The translations under genes and the position numbers were made by a program. From assembly GCF_014211915.1 (NCBI RefSeq), contig NZ_CP060039.1, positions 1 through 64,000 on the forward strand: 64,000 nucleotides of DNA, read 5' to 3'. Under the pieces are notes generated by a model that saw only the letters and a list, made by a program, of their open reading frames with translations, searched no databases and was not told the origin of the DNA. Origin of the DNA: Burkholderia cenocepacia. GTDB lineage: Bacteria; Pseudomonadota; Gammaproteobacteria; Burkholderiales; Burkholderiaceae. Positions 54,320-61,367 of the stretch are shown in pieces (the stretch's first letter is position 1; every line of letters starts with the position of its first letter).

Positions 54320-54386
54320 GATGTTTGCTTTCGTTCGGTTTGATCAACGGGCGCCGCAACGCGCGGCCCGGGCGATGATTCTTTAC

Positions 54387-55037
54387 TTACAGCGGCGGCT
54401 CGACGGGACGGCGGGCGGGCGCCGGAGCAGGCGCCGAAGGCGCCACGACGCCCATCGAGACGATGTACTTGAGCGCGGCATCGACCGACATGTCGAGTTC
54501 GATGACTTCGCTCTTCGGCAACATCAGGAAGAAGCCCGACGTCGGGTTCGGCGTCGTGGGCACGTACACGCTCACGTACTCTTCCGTCAGATGGTTGACC
54601 ACGTCGCCGCCGGGCGTGCCGGTCAGAAACGCGATCGTATACGAGCCGCGGCGCGGGTATTCGATCAGCAGCGCCTTGCGGAACGCGTTGCCGCTGCTCG
54701 ACAGCAGCGTGTCCGATACCTGCTTGACGCTCGTGTAGATCGGCCCGACGACCGGGATGTGGCGCACCACCGCGTTCCACCACGTGACGAGCTTCTGGCC
54801 GATGAAGTTCTGCGTGGCCAGCCCGACGACGAAGATGAACGCGAGCGTCAGCACCGCGCCGATCCCCGGCAGATGGAAGCCGAGCATCCGCTCGGGCTGC
54901 CACGATTCGGGCAGCAGGAGCAGCGTCTGGTCCATCGTGCCGATGATGAGGCCGAGCACCCACAGCGTGATCGCGAGCGGGACGAGAACCAGCAAGCCGG
55001 TCAGGAACACCGTTTTCAGGGTCGTCTTTTTCATCAT
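54387..55037 (-). CDS. DUF502 family membrane protein
   Basis: Protein of 216 residues with two N-terminal transmembrane helices (about 8-32 and 60-85), followed by a soluble domain with the conserved VVGPIYTSVKQVSDTL and FLTGTPGGDVVNHLTEEYVSVYVPTTPNPTSG segments of DUF502. The C-terminus is Pro/Ala-rich. The function is unknown. It lies between fmdB and aspS in the same direction; the ribosome site is weak and either of two adjacent ATG codons could start it. Confidence 0.88.
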   Translation of the reverse strand: MMKKTTLKTVFLTGLLVLVPLAITLWVLGLIIGTMDQTLLLLPESWQPERMLGFHLPGIGAVLTLAFIFVVGLATQNFIGQKLVTWWNAVVRHIPVVGPIYTSVKQVSDTLLSSSGNAFRKALLIEYPRRGSYTIAFLTGTPGGDVVNHLTEEYVSVYVPTTPNPTSGFFLMLPKSEVIELDMSVDAALKYIVSMGVVAPSAPAPAPARRPVEPPL

Positions 55038-55098
55038 CTGCCGTCAATGAACCGCGCCTGCGGCGCGAGTGGGTCGCGACCCGGCCGGGCCGCGACGG

Positions 55099-55452
55099 TC
55101 AACTGCCGGCGGCGGGCGTCGCGGCCGGAGCCGGCGCGGCGCTCGTCGTCGTGGTGCTGCCCGAACTGCTCGCCGCAGCCGGCGCGGCAGCGGCGGGTGC
55201 GGCTTCCGCCGCGGGTGCTGCCGGCGCCGCGTCGCCCGACGCCGTCGCCGGTGCGCTGGCGCCGCCCGAGCCGCCGCGGAAATCGGTGACATACCACCCC
55301 GAGCCCTTCAGCTGGAAACCGGCGGCGGTCACCTGTTTGCGAAAAGCATCCTTCCCGCATTCAGGACATTGCGTCAGCGGCGCGTCGCTCATCTTCTGGA
55401 GCACGTCCTTCGCGAAACCGCACGCTTCGCATCGATAGGCGTAGATCGGCAT
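55099..55452 (-). CDS. FmdB-family zinc ribbon protein
   Basis: Small predicted regulatory protein of 117 residues. The N-terminal zinc ribbon MPIYAYRCEACG...CPECGK supplies four cysteines. The second half is a long low-complexity stretch of Ala, Pro, Ser and Thr that is probably disordered. ATG 55452 is the family start. The family name comes from a putative formamidase regulator; its role here is not known. It is first in the block with DUF502 and aspS, under a good -10. Confidence 0.88.
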   Translation of the reverse strand: MPIYAYRCEACGFAKDVLQKMSDAPLTQCPECGKDAFRKQVTAAGFQLKGSGWYVTDFRGGSGGASAPATASGDAAPAAPAAEAAPAAAAPAAASSSGSTTTTSAAPAPAATPAAGS

Positions 55453-55496
55453 GATATTTTTCCCGCAGAAACTGGAAACGGCTTGCAAAACCTTGA

Positions 55497-55502
55497 ATTA
55501 TA
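55497..55502 (-). promoter_or_regulatory. consensus -10 upstream of fmdB
   Basis: An exact TATAAT on the minus strand lies 45 bases before the fmdB start. The -35 is not obvious. It probably drives fmdB, DUF502 and aspS. Confidence 0.55.
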
Positions 55503-55547
55503 GCCGAAACCCCGGCGCGCTCCGGCAATGGCCGCGACGCCCGCGCA

Positions 55548-56174
55548 TCAGCGACGGCGCCACGTGAGCCAGCGCTCGTGCCCGTCGAACACGGCCAGCG
55601 AATCGGTCACGGGCAAATCCTCGAGCAGCGCGAAGTGCGGCGCGAGCAGCGCATCGAGTTCCGCTCGCTCGATCCCGAACGGCGGCCCCTTCGGTTTGGC
55701 CACCACGAAGAAATAGCCGGCCAGCAATCCGCCCGTGGGCAGCAGCTCGGCCATCCGCGCCGCATAACCGGCGCGCAGGCTCAGCGGCAACGCGCACAGG
55801 AACGCGCGCTCGTACACCCACTGCACGTCGAACGGCGGCCGATACGCGAAAAAATCGGCCTGCTCGACGACGTCCGCATGCGCGCCAAGCTGCGCCTTCG
55901 CCGCAGCGACCGCCTGCGCGGCGAAATCGATCGCACGCACCGGCCAGCCGGCCTGCGCGAGCCAGCCGGCCTCCTGCGCACTGCCGCAGCCGGGAATCAG
56001 CACCGCGCACGGCTCGTGCCGCTGTGCGAATGCGCGAAACCCGTCCGGCACGCCGCCGAATTCCCACGGCGTCACGCCGCGTGCGAAACGCTCGTCCCAG
56101 AACGATGCGCTACCGGGGTCGCGCGTCGCGAAATCGGCGGCCGACGGTGCGGCCGGTTGCTTCGGATCGGACAT
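55548..56174 (-). CDS. SAM-dependent methyltransferase, thiopurine S-methyltransferase (TPMT) family
   Basis: Class I methyltransferase of 208 residues. The opening FWDERFARGVTPWEFGGVPDGF is typical of the TPMT/thiol methyltransferase family. The SAM-binding glycine motif is IPGCGSAQEAGWLAQAG, and VYERAFLCALPL follows near motif IV. The substrate is unknown; relatives methylate thiols or metalloids. ATG 56174 was chosen. It lies 18 bases after ubiB and is probably cotranscribed. Confidence 0.88.
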   Translation of the reverse strand: MSDPKQPAAPSAADFATRDPGSASFWDERFARGVTPWEFGGVPDGFRAFAQRHEPCAVLIPGCGSAQEAGWLAQAGWPVRAIDFAAQAVAAAKAQLGAHADVVEQADFFAYRPPFDVQWVYERAFLCALPLSLRAGYAARMAELLPTGGLLAGYFFVVAKPKGPPFGIERAELDALLAPHFALLEDLPVTDSLAVFDGHERWLTWRRR

Positions 56175-56191
56175 CGCCGCGCTCCTTTCGA

Positions 56192-57769
56192 TCAAGCGCC
56201 GTACGCGAGCGCGAGCAGCACGCGCGCGACGAGCGCCCCGACGCCGACGGCCAGGCCGAAGATCAGCAACGCCTGCAGCAGCCGGTTCGTCCGCTTCTGC
56301 TCGACGAGGACCTGACGCATCAGCTCCTCGCTCGCGGCACGCGGCGCGTCGTGGCGCGCGGCCAGTGCATGGTGGATCAGGCGCGGCAGTTGCGGCAGCG
56401 TCTTGCTCCACTGCGGCGCCTCGACCTTGAACCGCTCGTACCAGCCGCGCAGGCCGATCTGCTCGGTCATCCAGCGCTCGAGATACGGCTTCGCGGTCTT
56501 CCACAGGTCGAGTTCGGGATCGAGCGAGCGGCCGAGCCCTTCGACGTTCAGCATCGTCTTCTGCAGCAGCACGAGCTGCGGCTGGATCTCGACGTTGAAA
56601 CGGCGCGACGTCGAGAACAGGCGCATCAGCACCTGGCCGAGCGAGATGTCCTTCAGCGCGCGATCGAAATACGGCTCGCACACCGCGCGGATCGCGCTTT
56701 CGAGCTCCTCGACGCGCGTCTCGGGCGGCACCCAGCCCGATTCGAGGTGGAGCGTCGCGACACGGTGATAGTCGCGCTTGAAGAACGCGAGGAAGTTCTG
56801 CGCGAGGTAATTCTTGTCGAAATCGGACAGTGCGCCGACGATCCCGAAATCGAGCGCGATATAACGGCCGAACGTGTTCGGGTCGAGGCTCACCTGGATG
56901 TTGCCCGGGTGCATGTCCGCATGGAAAAAGCCGTCGCGGAACACCTGCGTGAAGAAGATCTCGACGCCTTCGCGCGCGAGCTTCTTGATGTCGACGCCGG
57001 CCGAACGCAGCGTCTCGACCTGGCTGATAGGCACGCCCGTCATGCGCTCCATCACGAGCACCTGCGACGTCGAGAAATCCCAGAACATCTCGGGTACGAG
57101 CAGCAGGTCGAGGCCCGCGAAGTTGCGGCGCAGCTGGCTGCCGTTCGCGGCCTCGCGCATCAGGTCGAGCTCGTCGTGCAGGTACTTGTCGAATTCGGCG
57201 ACGACCTCGCGCGGCTTCAGGCGCCGGCCGTCGGCCCACATGCGCTCGGTCCACGTCGCGATGTCGCGCATCAGCGCGAGGTCGGAATCGATCACCGGCA
57301 GCATGTTCGGCCGCAGCACCTTGACGGCGACGGCCTTGCCCGCGTGCACGCCCTGCTTCAGCTTCGCGAAGTGCACCTGCGCGATCGACGCGCTGGCGAT
57401 CGGCTCGCGCTCGAATTCGTCGAACAGCTCATCGACCGGCGCGCCGAGCGACTTCTCGATGATCGCGATCGCGACGGCCGAATCGAACGGAGGCACCTGG
57501 TCCTGCAGCTTCGCGAGTTCGTTCGCGAAATCGACCGACAGCAGGTCGCGGCGCGTCGACAGCACCTGGCCGAACTTCACGAAGATCGGGCCGAGGCTTT
57601 CGAGCGCGTGACGCAACCGCACGGCGGGCGGATCGGAGAAGCGGCGGCCGATCGTCGTGATCCGCAACAGCAGCTTCACGCGCCGGTCGTCGATCCGGGA
57701 CAGCATCACTTCGTCGAGACCAAAGCGGATGACGGTGTAGACAATCTTGATGAAACGGAAAATGCGCAT
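56192..57769 (-). CDS. ubiB: ubiquinone biosynthesis protein UbiB
   Basis: Atypical kinase-like ATPase (ADCK/UbiB family) of 525 residues needed for ubiquinone synthesis. The family KxGQ motif is [15 protein letters not shown], the AAAS-type loop is ASASIAQVH, and the catalytic loop is HADMHPGN followed by DFGIVG. Two C-terminal transmembrane helices (about 497-523) anchor it. ubiJ lies 12 bases upstream and ubiE further upstream on the same strand. Confidence 0.95.
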   Translation of the reverse strand: MRIFRFIKIVYTVIRFGLDEVMLSRIDDRRVKLLLRITTIGRRFSDPPAVRLRHALESLGPIFVKFGQVLSTRRDLLSVDFANELAKLQDQVPPFDSAVAIAIIEKSLGAPVDELFDEFEREPIASASIAQVHFAKLKQGVHAGKAVAVKVLRPNMLPVIDSDLALMRDIATWTERMWADGRRLKPREVVAEFDKYLHDELDLMREAANGSQLRRNFAGLDLLLVPEMFWDFSTSQVLVMERMTGVPISQVETLRSAGVDIKKLAREGVEIFFTQVFRDGFFHADMHPGNIQVSLDPNTFGRYIALDFGIVGALSDFDKNYLAQNFLAFFKRDYHRVATLHLESGWVPPETRVEELESAIRAVCEPYFDRALKDISLGQVLMRLFSTSRRFNVEIQPQLVLLQKTMLNVEGLGRSLDPELDLWKTAKPYLERWMTEQIGLRGWYERFKVEAPQWSKTLPQLPRLIHHALAARHDAPRAASEELMRQVLVEQKRTNRLLQALLIFGLAVGVGALVARVLLALAYGA

Positions 57770-57781
57770 GCCCTGCGGCCC

Positions 57782-58408
57782 TCAGTGCGCGCCGCGCGGG
57801 CCGGAACCCGTGCGCGCGCCGATTTTTTGTTCGAGTCGCTCGACCCGCTTTTCGACCCGCGCGAGCGCATCGCGTGCGCGCGCCAGTTCGGCGTCGAAGC
57901 CGCCGAGCGACGCGCGCCGGACGACCTGCGGGTTCTCGTCGAGCCAGTATTCGGCGACGGAATCGAGCACATTGCGGCCGGTGCGGCGCGCGCGCGCGCC
58001 GGCGTCGCGCACGACCGTCGCGATCCGGTACGCCGCCGCGTCGCCGAGCAGCTTCGCGAGATCTTCTTCCGGCTCCCAGCGCAGGTGCTCGGCCAGCTTC
58101 GCGATCTGCGTCGCGAATTCCGCGTCGCCTTCGATCTTCACATGCTTCATCACGGCCGCCTGGCCACCCTGCAGGAACGCGGCGACCGTGTCGCCGGCAA
58201 GCGCGATCGACACGTCGACCTGTTGCGCATCGTGCGCGTCGACGGCCGACAGATAGCCGTCGGGCTGCACCAGCAGCGTGAGCGTGACGGGAGGCACGTC
58301 GATCCGGGCAGTCTTGCCCGCATAGGGAATCAGGCGGTCGCGCGCCCACGATTCGCGCGCGAGCAAGTGGTTGACGGCAGCAGCAAAAGGCTTGGCGGCA
58401 AAGGTCAT
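57782..58408 (-). CDS. ubiJ: ubiquinone biosynthesis accessory factor UbiJ (SCP2 domain)
   Basis: Protein of 208 residues with an SCP2-like lipid-binding domain (about 12-115), which is proposed to present hydrophobic ubiquinone intermediates to the Ubi complex. The C-terminus is a predicted coiled coil (ARARDALARVEKRVERLEQK). The start ATG 58408 is well separated from the unrelated longer frame upstream. Position directly before ubiB fits the usual ubiE-ubiJ-ubiB order, here with a Tim44-like gene inserted. Confidence 0.9.
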   Translation of the reverse strand: MTFAAKPFAAAVNHLLARESWARDRLIPYAGKTARIDVPPVTLTLLVQPDGYLSAVDAHDAQQVDVSIALAGDTVAAFLQGGQAAVMKHVKIEGDAEFATQIAKLAEHLRWEPEEDLAKLLGDAAAYRIATVVRDAGARARRTGRNVLDSVAEYWLDENPQVVRRASLGGFDAELARARDALARVEKRVERLEQKIGARTGSGPRGAH

Positions 58409-58424
58409 CGGGCTGGGAAAGAAA

Positions 58425-58457
58425 AAACCCGCGCAGGCCGGGCGCCCACGCGGGTTT
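58425..58457 (-). terminator. terminator after the Tim44-like gene
   Basis: Read leftward, a 9-bp stem (58449-58457 with 58425-58433) is followed by further T residues. It lies just before ubiJ, so ubiJ-ubiB may use readthrough or their own promoter. Confidence 0.78.
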
Positions 58458-58572
58458 CTATTGTAACGTCGGATCGGCGGCAGACCGTGCCTGACCGTAC
58501 ACCCGGGCGGCAAGCGGTCGCAGTGCGGCGGCCGTCGCCCGGGTGCCCGGCGGCGCGGGCCGCCGGCCACGC

Positions 58573-59604
58573 TCAGTGCGTGTTGATCTGCTGGATACCC
58601 GCGAGCAGCCAGCCCTGACTGCCCGACTTCGACAGGTTCCACACCTCGTCGAACGGCGCGGCCGACGTATTCGCCGATTCGCGGATCAGGCCGTGGAAGC
58701 GCACGCTCGCCGACTGCTCGATGCCGCGATCCTCGATCGCGACCAGTTCCGCGTCGAGCTGCACGACGTCGGTCTGGTTCGCGTCGTTGCCGCGCGAATC
58801 GAGGTCGATCTTGATCTCGGCGAACATTTCGGGCGTCGTGAACTCGCGGATGTCGGCCAGGTTGCCCTGGTCCCACGCCGCCTGCAGGCGCACGAAATAG
58901 ACTTTCGCGCTGCGCAGGAACGCTTCGGTGTCGAAGCCGGCCGGCACCTGCAGCGGCGCCGCTGCCGCCGCAGCCGCGCCGGCGGCCGCTGCACCGCCGC
59001 CGAACACGCCCTGCGCTTCGTTCGCATAGCTGCTGCCGCTGCCCGCGTAGTTGCTGCCGGTGTTGCCCTGCTGGAACGACGGGCTTTGCGAGTAGCCGCC
59101 CGACGACGAAGCCGCGCCGCCGACCGAATACGCCGGCTCCTGCGGGCGACGGCGGTTCATGAACTTGCGGATCAGCCAGATGCCGACCATCGCGAGCAAC
59201 GCGATCACGATGACGTTCGCCATCATGCTCGCGAATGCGCCGCCGAGACCGAAGTGCGACAGCAGCGCCGCGATGCCGAGACCGGCCGCGAGGCCGGCGA
59301 TCGGCCCGAGCCAGCGCGAGCGGTTGGGCTGCGCGGCCGGCGTGGGCGCAGCCGGGTTCGCACGCTGCGCCTGCGACGGCGCGGCTTGCTGCATCGGCTG
59401 CTGCGCGGGCGGCGTGGCCTGGCGCTGCGTGACGGTGGAGTTCTGGCGGCCGATGCTGCGCCCGCCGCCCATGCGCCGGGCTTCGGCGTCGAGCGATGCG
59501 AACGTGCCGGCCGTGAGCAGGCCGACCATCAGCAGCGTGCCGACCCGTCGAGCCCACGGCTTCGACGGTTTGCTACGGTTGAACAACGAACGCGATTCAG
59601 ACAT
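58573..59604 (-). CDS. Tim44-like domain membrane protein
   Basis: Predicted inner-membrane protein of 343 residues. An N-terminal signal/anchor is followed by RRMGGGRSIGRQ, a Gln/Ala/Pro-rich linker, and two transmembrane helices (about 95-145). A second low-complexity Gly/Ser/Ala region follows. The C-terminal Tim44-like domain (about 215-340; EAFLRSAKVYFVRLQAAWD...) may bind lipids or proteins. The bacterial role is not settled. It sits between ubiE and ubiJ on the same strand. Confidence 0.88.
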   Translation of the reverse strand: MSESRSLFNRSKPSKPWARRVGTLLMVGLLTAGTFASLDAEARRMGGGRSIGRQNSTVTQRQATPPAQQPMQQAAPSQAQRANPAAPTPAAQPNRSRWLGPIAGLAAGLGIAALLSHFGLGGAFASMMANVIVIALLAMVGIWLIRKFMNRRRPQEPAYSVGGAASSSGGYSQSPSFQQGNTGSNYAGSGSSYANEAQGVFGGGAAAAGAAAAAAAPLQVPAGFDTEAFLRSAKVYFVRLQAAWDQGNLADIREFTTPEMFAEIKIDLDSRGNDANQTDVVQLDAELVAIEDRGIEQSASVRFHGLIRESANTSAAPFDEVWNLSKSGSQGWLLAGIQQINTH

Positions 59605-59645
59605 CAGCTTCTCCGAATGTAAGACGAATGTAGGGAAAGAACCCC

Positions 59646-60377
59646 TTAGTACTTGGTCCCTAGGTGTAAAGCTACCACGCCACCTGACAAATTGTAATAT
59701 TTGACGGCGTCGAGGCCCGCTTGTTCCATCATCGTCTTCAGCGTGTCCTGATCGGGGTGCATCCGGATAGATTCAGCAAGATACCGATAACTTTCAGCAT
59801 CTTTCGCGAACTTGTCGCCAAGCCACGGTAATACTTTGAAAGAATACAGATCGTACGCCTTTTTCAGCGGATCCCAGACTTTCGAGAATTCCAGCACCAT
59901 CACGCGGCCGCCGGGCTTCGTCACGCGGCGCATCTCGGCGAGCGCGGCATCCTTGTGCGTCATGTTGCGCAGCCCGAACGCGACCGTGACCACGTCGAAG
60001 TAGTTGTCCGGAAACGGAATTTTCTCGGCGTCGCACAAGAGCGACGGCGTCACGACGCCCTTGTCGAGCAGCCGGTCGCGGCCGACGCGCAGCATCGATT
60101 CGTTGATGTCGGTATGCCAGACCTCGCCCGTCGGCCCGGCCGCCTTCGCGAACGACTTGGTCAGGTCGCCGGTGCCGGCCGCGATGTCGAGCACCTTGAA
60201 GCCGGGGCGCACGTTCGCCTGTGCGATCGTGAACGCCTTCCACGCGCGGTGCATGCCCGCCGACATCAGGTCGTTCATCAGATCGTAGTTGCTCGCGACC
60301 GAATGAAACACGCCCGCCACTTTCTTCGCTTTTTCGTTTTCCTCGACGCTCTCGAAGCCGAAGTGGGTTTTGCTCAT
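59646..60377 (-). CDS. ubiE: demethylmenaquinone/2-polyprenyl-6-methoxy-1,4-benzoquinol C-methyltransferase UbiE
   Basis: SAM-dependent C-methyltransferase of ubiquinone synthesis, 243 residues. The start [24 protein letters not shown], the SAM motif [15 protein letters not shown], and the C-terminal [17 protein letters not shown] match the family. The 41-base gap to the Tim44-like gene is short. The upstream DUF971 gene is separated by a stem-loop. Confidence 0.97.
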   Translation of the reverse strand: MSKTHFGFESVEENEKAKKVAGVFHSVASNYDLMNDLMSAGMHRAWKAFTIAQANVRPGFKVLDIAAGTGDLTKSFAKAAGPTGEVWHTDINESMLRVGRDRLLDKGVVTPSLLCDAEKIPFPDNYFDVVTVAFGLRNMTHKDAALAEMRRVTKPGGRVMVLEFSKVWDPLKKAYDLYSFKVLPWLGDKFAKDAESYRYLAESIRMHPDQDTLKTMMEQAGLDAVKYYNLSGGVVALHLGTKY

Positions 60378-60402
60378 CGCGTTGATCCTCAGTAAATGGC
60401 AA

Positions 60403-60425
60403 GACGGCGCCGAGCGGGCGCCGTC
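60403..60425 (-). terminator. stem-loop between DUF971 and ubiE
   Basis: A perfect 9-bp stem (60403-60411 with 60417-60425) and 5-base loop lie in the 52-base gap between the two genes. Downstream leftward sequence is only mildly T-rich, so it may attenuate more than terminate. Confidence 0.55.
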
Positions 60426-60429
60426 GATT

Positions 60430-60843
60430 TCAGTGGCAGTGGCCGTGCGGCGCGCCGGCCGCCTGCATCGGCGCGTCGCGCTCGACGCCCGCCGCCTTCA
60501 GTTTGTCGAAATAGTCGCGCCACAGCGCGTCCTGCTGCGTCGCCAGCTCGTACAGCAGGTCCCACGAGTAGATGCCGGTCGAATGGCCGTCGGAGAACGT
60601 CGGCTGCAGCGCATAGTTGCCGACGCCCTCGAGCGCGGTGATCGTCACTTCGCGCTTGCCGGTCTGCAACGTCTCCTGGCCGGGCCCATGGCCGCGCACC
60701 TCGGCCGACGGCGAATAGACGCGCATCAGCTCGAACGGAATCCGGTAACTCTCGCCGTTCGGATACTGCAATTCGAGCACGCGCGACACCGCGTGCACGA
60801 CGACGCCGGACGGAATCGGCGTCGTGGAAGTCAAACCGCTCAT
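60430..60843 (-). CDS. DUF971 domain protein
   Basis: Protein of 137 residues carrying the DUF971/GBBH-like domain: [31 protein letters not shown], then [27 protein letters not shown]. The domain occurs in gamma-butyrobetaine hydroxylases and in stand-alone proteins near Fe-S and quinone genes; its function is unclear. The C-terminus ends in a His-rich tail (PHGHCH) that could bind metal. Its start overlaps the HIT gene stop by four bases. Confidence 0.88.
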   Translation of the reverse strand: MSGLTSTTPIPSGVVVHAVSRVLELQYPNGESYRIPFELMRVYSPSAEVRGHGPGQETLQTGKREVTITALEGVGNYALQPTFSDGHSTGIYSWDLLYELATQQDALWRDYFDKLKAAGVERDAPMQAAGAPHGHCH

Positions 60844-61283
60844 GCTTGCCTCGAATCGGTCATGCGTTGAATTTCCTCGCGCACCGCATTGTGCAGCAGC
60901 GAGGCCTGCGCCGCGCGCGAGCGCAGCAGCGCCTCGGACACGCTGCGCTGGCGCGGCGCCCACACGGGCTGCGGAAAATGGGCATCGTTGGAAAAACGCG
61001 GAATCACGTGCCAGTGCACGTGCGGCACCATGTTGCCGAGGCTCGCGAGATTCACCTTGTTCGGCTGCATCACGCGGCGCACGGCCCGCTCGACCGCGTA
61101 GACCACGCGCATCAGATATGCCCGCTCGGACTCGCCGAGATCGGAAAACTCGGCCACGTGCGCGCCCCAGATCACCCGGCAGAAGCCCGGGTAGTCGTGC
61201 TCGCCCGTGGCGAGCACGACGCGCAGCGCATCGTCCTGCCAGAGCACCTCGCCGCCGTCTTCACGGCAAAACACGCATTCCAT
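60840..61283 (-). CDS. HIT-family nucleotide-binding protein
   Basis: Histidine-triad hydrolase/transferase-like protein of 147 residues. The catalytic motif HVHWHV (H-x-H-x-H-x) lies at about residue 95-100. An N-terminal CVFC pair could bind zinc. The preferred start is ATG 61283, with GGGAG upstream; longer in-frame starts exist. Its TGA overlaps the DUF971 ATG, indicating translational coupling. The physiological substrate is not known. Confidence 0.9.
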   Translation of the reverse strand: MECVFCREDGGEVLWQDDALRVVLATGEHDYPGFCRVIWGAHVAEFSDLGESERAYLMRVVYAVERAVRRVMQPNKVNLASLGNMVPHVHWHVIPRFSNDAHFPQPVWAPRQRSVSEALLRSRAAQASLLHNAVREEIQRMTDSRQA

Positions 61284-61367
61284 CGTCGCTCCCATGTGGA
61301 CGGGCGCCGGCATGGCATGCCGGCGCCCGCTCATTCCCGGCCCGGTCGGGCGGTCGTCATGCCCGCA

